The notes below the pieces were generated by a model that saw nothing but the letters and a program-made list of their open reading frames with translations, was not told where the DNA came from and searched no databases. A DNA stretch of 64,000 nucleotides from Phycisphaerales bacterium. Lineage in GTDB: Bacteria; Planctomycetota; Phycisphaerae; UBA1845; Fen-1342. The stretch spans positions 1 to 64,000 of the forward strand of contig JALHJL010000003.1 in the NCBI GenBank assembly GCA_022839625.1. Direction: 5' to 3'. This document shows positions 33,105 through 41,425 of this stretch, one piece after another. The translations under genes and the position numbers were made by a program. Every line of letters begins with the position of its first letter. Positions within the stretch are counted from its first letter, which is position 1.

Positions 33105-34009
33105 TCGTCGCTCGGTTCCTGTGGCTGGTCCGACGCGGCCAACGGGGGGCGCCGGCCGAAGGTGGAAAAGACGGCACGCCGGCGGGCGAAATCGCTGAAG
33201 GGCTCCTCGAGCAGCACGAGCCGCCCCAACAGGGGTACGGAGACCTCCTGCCGCAGCACGCGCCCGTCGGGTGCAACCCACGCCGTAGCCCCAGCGCCTT
33301 CGACCACGAAAGCCTCGATCGCGTTTCCGCCATCGAGGATCGTTTCCGTACGCGTTACCCGCGCGAGGACGGGCTCGAGTCCCAACCCGCCGCGGCGGTC
33401 CGACGAAAACTGCGGCAGAAGCTGGGCGAGCGGGTCGAGCAGGTCGAGCCGCCAGGTGCGGCCCACGTACAGGTCCGGCAGACGGTCGAAGGGGCGTATG
33501 ACGTCGCCGAGCGCGGCGGGAATCCGAGAATCCAGTACCGCCTTGCCGCGATGCTCCCCGACCTGCCACGCGAACGGGAACTCGCCCGACGGCATCGCTT
33601 CGCCATGCAGGGCGATCGGGACGCCGAGGCCGAACATCTTGAAATCGAGCTCATCGATGGCGGCTTCACCGTAGCGATAGGTCAGCTCGGTTTCGATGCG
33701 GACCCTGGGGGTTGCCAAGTCGCCGACCGCCGGCAGAAGGATGGGCTCCAGTACGGTCGTCGTCTTAACGGTGACGAGATCGCCGATGGCCGTGCGGGTG
33801 CTGATGGTCCAGCTCGTACCCACCGAGCGGCCGGCGTCGTCATAAATCCCGATCTGCACCTGGCGCCGTTCGCCGGGGGCGAGGAGCATGGCCTCGTTCG
33901 GCGGGGCCTCGCTGGCCAGCCAATGGGGGAGAATGTCGCGCCAGATGATCGCCGCGTTGGCCACGACCATGCCCAGCCCGCACAGAATGCCCAGACCACG
34001 GTTCAGCAT
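33101..34009 (-). CDS. Hypothetical membrane-anchored protein coupled to the ABC ATPase
   Basis: A 302-residue protein with one N-terminal helix (about 5-25) and a mostly beta exterior region (RRQVQIGIYDDAGRSVGTSW, VRIETELTYRYGEAAIDELDFKMFG, LPDLYVGRTWRLDLLDP, AWVAPDGRVLRQEVSVPLLGRLVLLEE). The pattern recalls outer-surface or LolA-like ligand-binding folds, but I recognise no family. Translational overlap with the ATPase implies joint action, perhaps delivery of an envelope component. The ATG at 34009 puts the helix at the N-terminus. Confidence 0.65.
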   Translation of the reverse strand: MLNRGLGILCGLGMVVANAAIIWRDILPHWLASEAPPNEAMLLAPGERRQVQIGIYDDAGRSVGTSWTISTRTAIGDLVTVKTTTVLEPILLPAVGDLATPRVRIETELTYRYGEAAIDELDFKMFGLGVPIALHGEAMPSGEFPFAWQVGEHRGKAVLDSRIPAALGDVIRPFDRLPDLYVGRTWRLDLLDPLAQLLPQFSSDRRGGLGLEPVLARVTRTETILDGGNAIEAFVVEGAGATAWVAPDGRVLRQEVSVPLLGRLVLLEEPFSDFARRRAVFSTFGRRPPLAASDQPQEPSDE

Positions 34010-34207
34010 GCACTTATATCTTAATGCGCGACGGCAAACTGCGGCGGGGCGATTCCGGACGAGAACGGGGGTAGAATCCGCCGGGTAGGCTGGCGGCCCT
34101 CTTGACCGACGCCTGAACATTCCCGATTATCCCCGCCGGCCGAGCGTTGAGCGAGGGAGCTGCGCATCGCGTCACTGGTCTTCCCAAGGTGGACGAACAA
34201 ACTGCGG

Positions 34208-34858
34208 GTGCTCGTCCTGGTGGCTGGACTCGTAGCACCGGCATACGTCGTGTTGCTGGTCGCCTACGGGGCCTCCACCGAGGCGACTGACGTGGGGTAT
34301 GCGCCGGCGCAACCGATCCCGTATAGCCATGCCCTGCACGCGGGCGAGCTCGGCATCGACTGCCGCTACTGCCATACCGCGGTGGAAGTCGCCGCCAACG
34401 CGGCGATCCCGCCGACGATGACCTGCATCAACTGCCACGCGCTGGCCCACGGCATCCGCGCGGACAGCCCCAAGCTGGCCCCGCTGCGTGAGGCCTTCTA
34501 CGGTGGCGAACGGGTGCCCGCGGGTTTGCCGATCCCCTGGGTTCGCGTCCACGACCTGGCGGATTACGTGTACTTCGATCACAGCGCGCATGTGCGGCGG
34601 GGAGTTGGGTGCGTGTCCTGTCATGGCCGGGTGGACCGGATGGAGGTCGTGTATCAGGCCAAGCCGCTCAGCATGAGTTGGTGTCTGGAGTGCCATCGCA
34701 ACCCGGCGCCGCACTTGAGGCCGCTGGAGGCGATCACTGACATGACCTGGGCGCCGCCGGCCGGGGCCGATCGCGTGGAGTTCGGCCGGGCGTTGTTGAA
34801 GCAGTACAACATTCGCAGCGCCGAGTACCTGACGAGTTGTTCACTGTGCCACCGGTAG
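34208..34858 (+). CDS. actA: Alternative complex III multiheme cytochrome c subunit ActA
   Basis: This protein carries five CxxCH haem sites (CRYCH, CINCH, CVSCH, CLECH, CSLCH), with DVGYAPAQPIPYSHALHAGELGIDCRYCH typical of ActA, the pentahaem electron carrier of alternative complex III. A membrane helix precedes the haem domain. The first standard start is GTG 34208, but the same frame upstream encodes VFPRWTNKL, a block usual near the ActA N-terminus, so translation probably begins earlier, perhaps at a non-standard codon near 34166 behind AGGGAG. It heads the respiratory operon. Confidence 0.9.
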   Translation: MLVLVAGLVAPAYVVLLVAYGASTEATDVGYAPAQPIPYSHALHAGELGIDCRYCHTAVEVAANAAIPPTMTCINCHALAHGIRADSPKLAPLREAFYGGERVPAGLPIPWVRVHDLADYVYFDHSAHVRRGVGCVSCHGRVDRMEVVYQAKPLSMSWCLECHRNPAPHLRPLEAITDMTWAPPAGADRVEFGRALLKQYNIRSAEYLTSCSLCHR

Positions 34859-34910
34859 TAGAGACTGGAGACGGAAAAACGCGGCCTGAAGGGCGCAGGT
34901 GGCACATTCG

Positions 34911-35260
34911 GAGACGTGACGGCCGAGACGTGACGGGTGAGATGTGGAAGCTGACAAGTAACCACTGAGACGTGAAAGCGGAGACGTGGAAGCTGAGCCG
35001 TGACAGCCGAGACGTGACGGGTGAGACGTGACGGGTGAGATGTGACGGGTGAGACGTGACGGGTGAGACGTGGGAGCTGAGACGTGAGAGCTGGGATTCG
35101 AGAGCCGAGGTCTCAGATCTGAGATTTGAGATTTAAAATTTGAGATTTGAAATTTGAGATTTGAAATTCGAGATTTGAAATCGGAGATTTGAAATTTGAG
35201 ATGTGAAATTTGAGATGTGAGATTTGAGATCTGAAATTTGAGCCCTGATCTCAAACCTGG
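34911..35260. repeat. 350-bp array of 14-bp (2 x 7) units that drifts along its length
   Basis: Exactly 25 in-phase 14-bp units fill the gap between actA and actB. Left units read GAGACGTGACGGGT, several perfectly repeated; from about 35107 they pass through GAGGTCTCAGATCT into GAAATTTGAGATTT. Each unit is two related heptamers. There is no open frame. It ends 18 bp before the actB start. No other feature is seen in 34859-35278. Confidence 0.92.
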
Positions 35261-35278
35261 CACTGTGAGATGTGACCT

Positions 35279-38200
35279 TTGAAATCCGCCGGCAGCCCAT
35301 ACCGATACTGGCGCAGCCTGGACGAGCTCGCGGACACGCCGGAATTCCGGCGGTTCGTCGAGGCCGAGTTTCCCGGCCTGTGGGATCGGTCTTCGGCCGG
35401 CCCCGGAGGCGAGGGGGCCACGCGCCGGCAGTTTCTGAAGCTGATGGGGGCGTCGTTCGCGCTCGCCGGGCTGGTAGGCTGCCGGTGGCCAAAGGAGACG
35501 ATCGTCCCCGCGACCCGGCAGCCGGGCAACCGCATCCCCGGCGTGCCGGTCCAGTACGCGACGGCGCTGGAGCTGGCCGGCGTCGCGACCGGACTGCTGG
35601 TGACGAGCTACGACGGCCGGCCGGTCAAGGTCGAGGGAAACGAGAAGCACCCGTTCAGCCGGGGAAAGACCAACGCATGGATGCAGGCCAGCCTGCTCGA
35701 GCTGTACGACCCGGACCGCAGTCAACGCCCCGTGCGGGCGGCGGCCGGCGCGACTGGCGGGGGAGCATCGGTTGGCGGGGGAGCATCAGTTGGCGGGGGA
35801 GGATCGGTTGGCGGGGGAGCATCGGTTGGCGGGGGAGCATCGGTTGGCGGGGGAGCATTGGTTGCAGGGCGGCGTCAGAACGTCGCGTGGCCAGAGTTCG
35901 AGGCGTTCGCGCGCCCGCACTTCGCGCGCTTGCGGGAACAGGGCGGGGCGCGGCTGGCGATCCTCAGCGAGGCGTCCTCCTCCCCGAGCCTGACGGACAT
36001 GAAGGCCCGGCTGCTGAACACGTTCCCGCAGGCCGCGTGGTACGAGTACGAGCCGCTGTCGCGGGACAACGAGCGCGAAGGGGCGCGGCTCGCGTTCGGC
36101 CGGCCCTATCGCACCCACCTGCACCTCGACCGGAGCGATGTCATCCTGAGCCTGGACAGCGACTTCCTGATGCTGCATCCGGCAGCCCTGAAGTACGCCG
36201 CCGACTTCGCGGCCCGTCGCCGGGCCGACGACGGCACCATGAATCGCCTGTACGTGCTCGAAAGCAACTTCACGGTGACGGGCAGCATGGCGGATCACCG
36301 TTATGCCCTGCGGCCAAGCCAGATTGGCCGGGCACTGGAGCAGATTTCGGCGGCGGTACGTTCCGAACCCCCGATACCCGACGGTCCGCTGGCGGCGGAC
36401 GCGGCCGGCCGCCTGGCCGCGGACCTGCTGGCCCACCGGGGACGCTGCCTCGTGGTTGTCGGTCCGGGTCAACCTCCGCAGGTGCACGCCGCAGCGCACG
36501 CACTCAACGCGGAGCTCGGCGCCTGCGGACAAACGATGTCCTTCACAAACGAACCGGACGCCGAGCGTCCCGCGCACGCCGAGGCGATTGCGAAGCTGGC
36601 CGACGCGCTGCGGAGCGGTGCGGTCGAGACGCTCGTGATCCTGGGCGGGAACCCGGTGTACAACGCGCCGGCGGACCTTGCGTTCGGCGCGGCCTTGAGC
36701 AAGGTCGCGACGAGCATCCACCTGGGCTGCTTTGACGACGAGACCGGACGGGCCTGCACCTGGCATCTGCCGCGCGCCCACTATCTGGAATCATGGGGCG
36801 ATGCCCTCGCCTGGGACGGCACGCTCAGCATCGTCCAGCCGCTGATCGAGCCGCTGTACGGGGGCCGCTCGCCCATCGAGCTGCTCGCGTTGCTCTGCGA
36901 CGATCCGCTTACCGGCGGGCACGATATTGTCCGCCGGACCTTCGGCAACGCCTTCGATTTCGGCGTCGATCGGCAGAAGCTGTGGGAGCAGTCGCTGCAC
37001 GACGGGGTCGTCGCGGACACGGCGTGGCCGAGGCAATCGCCCGAGGCGCGGCCGGTCGCACCATCTCCCGCGCAACCTGCGCGGCCCGCCGGCGAGTTCG
37101 AAGTGGTCTTGGTTCCGGACTACAAGGTGCTGGACGGCCGGTTTGCGAACAACGCCTGGCTCCAGGAGCTGCCCGACCCGATCACCAAGTTGACCTGGGA
37201 CAACGCCGCCTTGCTCGCGCCCGCCGACGCCGGCCGCCTCGGCGTGAAGACCTACGGAGAGATCGTCAGGATCGAACGCGAAGGGCGGTCTATCGAGGTG
37301 CCGGCGTACATCCTGCCGGGGCACGCCGAAGGCACGGTCACGCTGCCGCTCGGATACGGCGGCCTGGCGGGGAAGATCGCTGAGGGTGCGGGTTTCGACG
37401 CGTTCAAGCTGCGGACGCAGGACGCGCAGCACATGGTGCCCGGCGCTCGGATCACCGCGACGGGCGCGCGTCATACGCTCGCCACCACGCAGGACCACCA
37501 CGCGATCCGCTCGGCGATGGGCGACAAGGAGACGCAACGGCGGATCGGCGTACTCGTCCGCGAGGCCACGTTGGAGGAGTACCGCCACGAGCCCGACTTC
37601 GCGCACCACGTCGTTCACCTGCCGCAGCTCCAGTCGCTCTGGCAGGAGAAGGAGTACACCGGCCACAAGTGGGGGATGGCGATCGACCTTTCGGCGTGCA
37701 TCGGGTGCGGTGCGTGCGTGGTCGCCTGCCAGGCGGAGAACAACATCCCCGTGGTCGGCAAGGACGAGGTTGCCCGAGGGCGGGAGATGCACTGGATACG
37801 GGTGGATCGGTACTTCCGCGAAGGGGTCAAGGGGTCAAGGGGCCAAGGGGTCAAAGGGTCAGGGGGCCAAGGGGCCAAGGGAGACAACGTTCCACCCCTC
37901 GAACCCTCGGACCCTCGGCCCGTTGGACCCTTCGTCGAGGTAGTTCACCAGCCGGTGACCTGTGTCCACTGCGAGAACGCTCCGTGCGAGCAGGTCTGCC
38001 CCGTCGCCGCGACCGTGCACGACGAGGAGGGCCTCAACGTCATGGTCTACAACCGCTGCATCGGCACGCGCTACTGCTCCAACAACTGCCCCTTCAAGGT
38101 CCGCCGCTTCAACTGGTTCTACAACCACCACGGCCCGTATCACCCGCGCTCGCGCAAGGGCGACGCCCGGCCGCTGCCCGGCCAACTCAAGCGCCAGGAC

Positions 38201-38530
38201 CTGACCGAAATCGAGAAGCTGGCGAACAACCCGCGCGTGACGGTGCGCAGCCGCGGCGTGATGGAGAAGTGCACGTTCTGCGTGCAGCGCATCAACGCCG
38301 TCAAGATCGCGGCCCAGAACGAACGCTGGCCGGCGCTCCCGGACGGGTCGATCACGCCCGCGTGTGCCCAGGCGTGCCCGGCGGACGCGATCGTGTTCGG
38401 CGATCTGAACGATCCGAACAGCCGGGTGCGCAAGCTGCACGAGCACAACCGCGCGTACGAGCTGCTGGCGGAACTGAACATCAAGACCCGCACGAGGTAT
38501 TTGGCGAAGTTGAGGAACCCGAAGGAGTGA
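35279..38530 (+). CDS. actB: Alternative complex III iron-sulfur/molybdopterin-like subunit ActB
   Basis: A 1083-residue protein. Near the start YWRSLDELADTPEFRRFVEAEFP is followed by a Tat-like signal (RRQFLKLMGASFALAG). Residues 80-700 are a molybdopterin-oxidoreductase-like domain without clear cofactor ligands. The C-terminal part has four ferredoxin-type Cys sets: CIGCGACVVACQ, CVHCENAPCEQVCP, CIGTRYCSNNCP and CTFC...CAQACP. It passes electrons in the complex. Start is TTG at 35279, just after a stop. Two repeat insertions lie in frame: (GGGASV)6 at about 160-195 and an octamer-encoded stretch at 849-886. Confidence 0.93.
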   Translation: MKSAGSPYRYWRSLDELADTPEFRRFVEAEFPGLWDRSSAGPGGEGATRRQFLKLMGASFALAGLVGCRWPKETIVPATRQPGNRIPGVPVQYATALELAGVATGLLVTSYDGRPVKVEGNEKHPFSRGKTNAWMQASLLELYDPDRSQRPVRAAAGATGGGASVGGGASVGGGGSVGGGASVGGGASVGGGALVAGRRQNVAWPEFEAFARPHFARLREQGGARLAILSEASSSPSLTDMKARLLNTFPQAAWYEYEPLSRDNEREGARLAFGRPYRTHLHLDRSDVILSLDSDFLMLHPAALKYAADFAARRRADDGTMNRLYVLESNFTVTGSMADHRYALRPSQIGRALEQISAAVRSEPPIPDGPLAADAAGRLAADLLAHRGRCLVVVGPGQPPQVHAAAHALNAELGACGQTMSFTNEPDAERPAHAEAIAKLADALRSGAVETLVILGGNPVYNAPADLAFGAALSKVATSIHLGCFDDETGRACTWHLPRAHYLESWGDALAWDGTLSIVQPLIEPLYGGRSPIELLALLCDDPLTGGHDIVRRTFGNAFDFGVDRQKLWEQSLHDGVVADTAWPRQSPEARPVAPSPAQPARPAGEFEVVLVPDYKVLDGRFANNAWLQELPDPITKLTWDNAALLAPADAGRLGVKTYGEIVRIEREGRSIEVPAYILPGHAEGTVTLPLGYGGLAGKIAEGAGFDAFKLRTQDAQHMVPGARITATGARHTLATTQDHHAIRSAMGDKETQRRIGVLVREATLEEYRHEPDFAHHVVHLPQLQSLWQEKEYTGHKWGMAIDLSACIGCGACVVACQAENNIPVVGKDEVARGREMHWIRVDRYFREGVKGSRGQGVKGSGGQGAKGDNVPPLEPSDPRPVGPFVEVVHQPVTCVHCENAPCEQVCPVAATVHDEEGLNVMVYNRCIGTRYCSNNCPFKVRRFNWFYNHHGPYHPRSRKGDARPLPGQLKRQDLTEIEKLANNPRVTVRSRGVMEKCTFCVQRINAVKIAAQNERWPALPDGSITPACAQACPADAIVFGDLNDPNSRVRKLHEHNRAYELLAELNIKTRTRYLAKLRNPKE
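35756..35863. repeat. Six 18-bp units in frame in actB
   Basis: Six units of GGCGGGGGAGCATCGGTT, with only four single-base changes, encode a repeating six-residue motif (GGGASV/GGGALV). They sit between the signal region and the first domain of ActB, where homologues have no such spacer. Confidence 0.9.
37823..37935. repeat. Two opposed octamer arrays in frame in actB
   Basis: Seven 8-bp units of the type GGGG(T/C)CAA (37823-37878) are followed by five units of the type CCCTCGGA (37896-37935), roughly the complementary composition. They encode EGVKGSRGQGVKG and PLEPSDPRPVGP, inserted just ahead of the second Cys cluster. Confidence 0.88.
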
Positions 38531-38626
38531 GAACGTGAAAAAGTGAAAACGTGAAAACGCGGGAAGCCTGGGCCGCGCGCGGTGAAGGGCGGCCGCTATC
38601 ACCTTCTTCGCGTTTTCACGTTTCAC
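38527..38626. repeat. Inverted octamer arrays between actB and actC
   Basis: Octamers of the type GTGAAAAC (38527-38561, four units) begin at the actB stop. A matching inverted run (CGCGTTTTCACGTTTCAC, 38609-38626) lies 47 bp on, so the two arms could form an 18-bp stem with one unpaired A. It ends just before the ribosome binding site of actC (AGGAG, 38634). Confidence 0.88.
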
Positions 38627-38642
38627 TGAGCACAGGAGCTGG

Positions 38643-40136
38643 ATGTCCTCGGCAGTCCGTGAGATCGACAATACCCTCGACGTCCCCGGTCAACGCGCCG
38701 CGCTGATCACCGGCGGGCACGACCTGGGCTCGTTGACCGACGTCGCCTGCGCGCCGTGGGAGGCGCCGCGCCCGCCGCGCGCCTGGTACATCGCCTTCGG
38801 CCTGTCCCTCGCGCTGCTCGCCGTGCTGGGCGCGATGATCGGATACCTAGTGCTCAACGGGGTCGGGGTGTGGGGCCTGAACAACCCGACCGGGTGGGCG
38901 TTCGACATCACGAACTTCGTGTTCTGGGTCGGGATCGGGCACGCCGGCACGCTGATCTCCGCCATCCTTTTCCTGTTCCGCCAGAAGTGGCGCACGAGCA
39001 TCAACCGCTTCGCCGAGGCGATGACGATCTTCGCGGTCGTTTGTGCGGGCGTGTTCCCCGGGATTCACGTCGGCCGCATCTGGCTGGCGTACTGGCTGGC
39101 GCCGCTGCCGAACCAGATGGCCATGTGGCCGAACTTCCGCAGTCCGCTGCTGTGGGACGTGTTCGCCGTGGGCACCTACGCGACCGTGTCCATGCTCTTC
39201 TGGTACGTCGGGATGATCCCCGACCTGGCGACCTTCCGTGACCGGGCCAGGAGCAAGTGGAAGCAAGTCGTCTATGGACTGCTGGCCCTCGGCTGGACCG
39301 GCTCGTCCCGCCACTGGCATCGCTTCGAGCGGGCCTACCTGATCCTGGCCGCGCTGGCGACGCCGCTGGTCCTCAGCGTCCACTCCGTCGTGAGCTTCGA
39401 CTTCGCGGTCTCGCAACTGCCGGGCTGGCACACGACGATCTTTCCGCCGTACTTCGTCGCCGGTGCGATCTTCGGCGGTTTCGCGATGGTGCTGACGCTG
39501 GCGATTCCGGCGCGTGAGCTGTTCGGGCTCAAGAACATCATCACGCCGCGGCACCTGGACAACATGTGCAAGATCACGCTGCTGACCGGGAGCATCGTGG
39601 GTTATGCGTACCTGCTGGAGTTCTTCACGGCGTGGTACAGCGGCAACCCGTACGAGAGCTTCGTCTTCAAGGCGCGGGCGCTCGGGCCGTACGCGTGGGC
39701 CTACTGGACGATGATCGGCTGCAACGTCGTCGCTCCGCAGCTCTTCTGGTTCAAGGCGTTTCGCACGCGCGTCTGGCTGATCCTGCTGGTCGTCATGTGC
39801 GTGAACATCGGGATGTGGTTCGAGCGTTTCGTGATCATCGTCACGTCGCTGTCGCAGGATTTCCTGCCGTCGAGCTGGGACTACTTCCGCCCGACCTGGG
39901 TGGATCTGCTGACCCTGGCCGGCAGCTTCGGCCTGTTCTTCACGCTGTTCCTGCTGTTCTGCCGCTACCTGCCGATGGTCGCGATGGCCGAAGTCAAGAC
40001 GGTGCTGCCGCTGACCGATCCGCGGGCGCACCCGCACCCGCACGTACCGGCGACGCGCGCGTTCGACTACAACCCCGACGAGTTCGACCCGGCGGCAACC
40101 TCGAACCCCCGCGACGCACGGGAGGAGCGGCCATGA
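38643..40136 (+). CDS. actC: Alternative complex III membrane subunit ActC (NrfD-like)
   Basis: A 497-residue polytopic protein with about ten helices. It has PPRAWYIAFGLSLALLAVLG at the start, GIGHAGTLISAILFLFRQKWRTSINRFAEAMTIFAVV, HSVVSFDFAVSQLPGWHTTIFPPYFVAGAIFGGFAMVL and WFERFVIIV, all typical of the NrfD/PsrC family subunit ActC, which binds quinol. It oxidises quinol at the outer membrane face. ATG follows CACAGGAG. It overlaps the actD-actE gene by ATGA. Confidence 0.94.
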   Translation: MSSAVREIDNTLDVPGQRAALITGGHDLGSLTDVACAPWEAPRPPRAWYIAFGLSLALLAVLGAMIGYLVLNGVGVWGLNNPTGWAFDITNFVFWVGIGHAGTLISAILFLFRQKWRTSINRFAEAMTIFAVVCAGVFPGIHVGRIWLAYWLAPLPNQMAMWPNFRSPLLWDVFAVGTYATVSMLFWYVGMIPDLATFRDRARSKWKQVVYGLLALGWTGSSRHWHRFERAYLILAALATPLVLSVHSVVSFDFAVSQLPGWHTTIFPPYFVAGAIFGGFAMVLTLAIPARELFGLKNIITPRHLDNMCKITLLTGSIVGYAYLLEFFTAWYSGNPYESFVFKARALGPYAWAYWTMIGCNVVAPQLFWFKAFRTRVWLILLVVMCVNIGMWFERFVIIVTSLSQDFLPSSWDYFRPTWVDLLTLAGSFGLFFTLFLLFCRYLPMVAMAEVKTVLPLTDPRAHPHPHVPATRAFDYNPDEFDPAATSNPRDAREERP

Positions 40137-41425
40137 ACGGCGCCTCGCCGGCAAATGCGGGGGGTCCGCAGCGGCCGGGTACTGGACGCGGAGGGCCGGT
40201 GCTGCGCGGCCTGCTCGTGGAGTTCGACTCGCCCGGGGCCCTCATCACCGCCGCCGAGCGCGTGCGGGACGCCGGGTATACGCGCTGGGACACGCACTCG
40301 CCGTTCCCCGTGCATGGGATCGACGCGGCGATGGGGATTCGGCCGACGCGTCTGCCGTGGATCGTTCTGGCGCTGGGCGTGATCGGCTGTATCACCGGAC
40401 TGGCGCTGCAATGGTGGACGAACGCGGCCGACGCGCGCCATTTCCCGTGGGTGCCCGTGCACCTTCAGGGGTACACGTTCCACGTCAGCGGCAAGCCGCT
40501 GTTCAGCCTGCCGGCCAACATCCCGGTGATCTTCGAGATGACCGTGCTGCTGGCGGCGTTGGGGGCGGTCGTCGGCATGCTCGCGATGAACAACCTGCCG
40601 CTGCATCATCGGCCGCTGCTGGCCCTGACGCGGTTCAAGCGCGCCACCTGCGACCGCTTCTTCGTGTACGTCGATGCCGCCGACCCGCGTTTCGATCCGG
40701 CCGGCACGCCGGAGTTCCTGGCCACGCTGGGGGCCGCGGCGATCGAGCCGGTCGAGGAGGTGGTCGACTCGGGCCGCCTGCCGCGCGGGCTGACAATCGC
40801 GGGTCTGTTCATCGTATGCCTCGCGTTGCTGCCGCCGCTGCTGGCGGCCAAGGCGCGGGTCTCCAAGTCCGAGCAGCCGCGTTTCAACATCATCGCCGAC
40901 ATGGACAACCAGGAGCGTTTCAAGGCCCAGCAGGCCCACGCGCTGTTTGCCGACGGGCGGGCCTCGCGGCCGCCGGTCGCGGGTACGCTCGCCCGTGGCG
41001 ACTTGCGCGGCGACCCGCATTTCTATGAAGGCCGCGTCGCCGGCGAGTTCGCCGCCACGTTCCCGCCGCAAGTGCAGATTACGGAGGGCTCCATCCGCCG
41101 CGGGCAGCAGCGCTTCAATATCTACTGCGCGCCGTGCCACGGCCTGGGCGGCGCCGGCGACGGGATCGTCGCGCAGCGGGCGTTGAACCTGGACACGCCC
41201 GGCTGGGTTGCGCCGACCTCGCTGCTCGACCCACTCGTCGTCGAGCGCCCCGTCGGGCACCTCTTCAACACGATTACCAACGGCATCCGCACGATGCCGC
41301 CCTACGGCGACCAGATCGCCGAGATGGATCGTTGGGCGATCATCGCCTACGTTCGGACGCTCGAACGAAGTCAGAACGCGCGGCTGGAGGACGTGCCCGC
41401 GGAATTGCGGTCGGAGTTGCGATGA
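40133..41425 (+). CDS. actD: ActD-ActE fusion (DUF3341 plus monohaem cytochrome c)
   Basis: The 430-residue product joins two complex III subunits that are separate in many bacteria. Residues 20-180 match ActD: GLLVEFDSPGALITAAERVRDAGY, WDTHSPFPVHG, two helices. After a third helix (about 220-240), residues 255-430 match ActE, a monohaem cytochrome c with CAPCHG and the distal TMPPYGDQI Met region. Joined, the haem domain is tethered to the membrane part. It overlaps actC and actF by four bases each. Confidence 0.92.
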   Translation: MNGASPANAGGPQRPGTGRGGPVLRGLLVEFDSPGALITAAERVRDAGYTRWDTHSPFPVHGIDAAMGIRPTRLPWIVLALGVIGCITGLALQWWTNAADARHFPWVPVHLQGYTFHVSGKPLFSLPANIPVIFEMTVLLAALGAVVGMLAMNNLPLHHRPLLALTRFKRATCDRFFVYVDAADPRFDPAGTPEFLATLGAAAIEPVEEVVDSGRLPRGLTIAGLFIVCLALLPPLLAAKARVSKSEQPRFNIIADMDNQERFKAQQAHALFADGRASRPPVAGTLARGDLRGDPHFYEGRVAGEFAATFPPQVQITEGSIRRGQQRFNIYCAPCHGLGGAGDGIVAQRALNLDTPGWVAPTSLLDPLVVERPVGHLFNTITNGIRTMPPYGDQIAEMDRWAIIAYVRTLERSQNARLEDVPAELRSELR

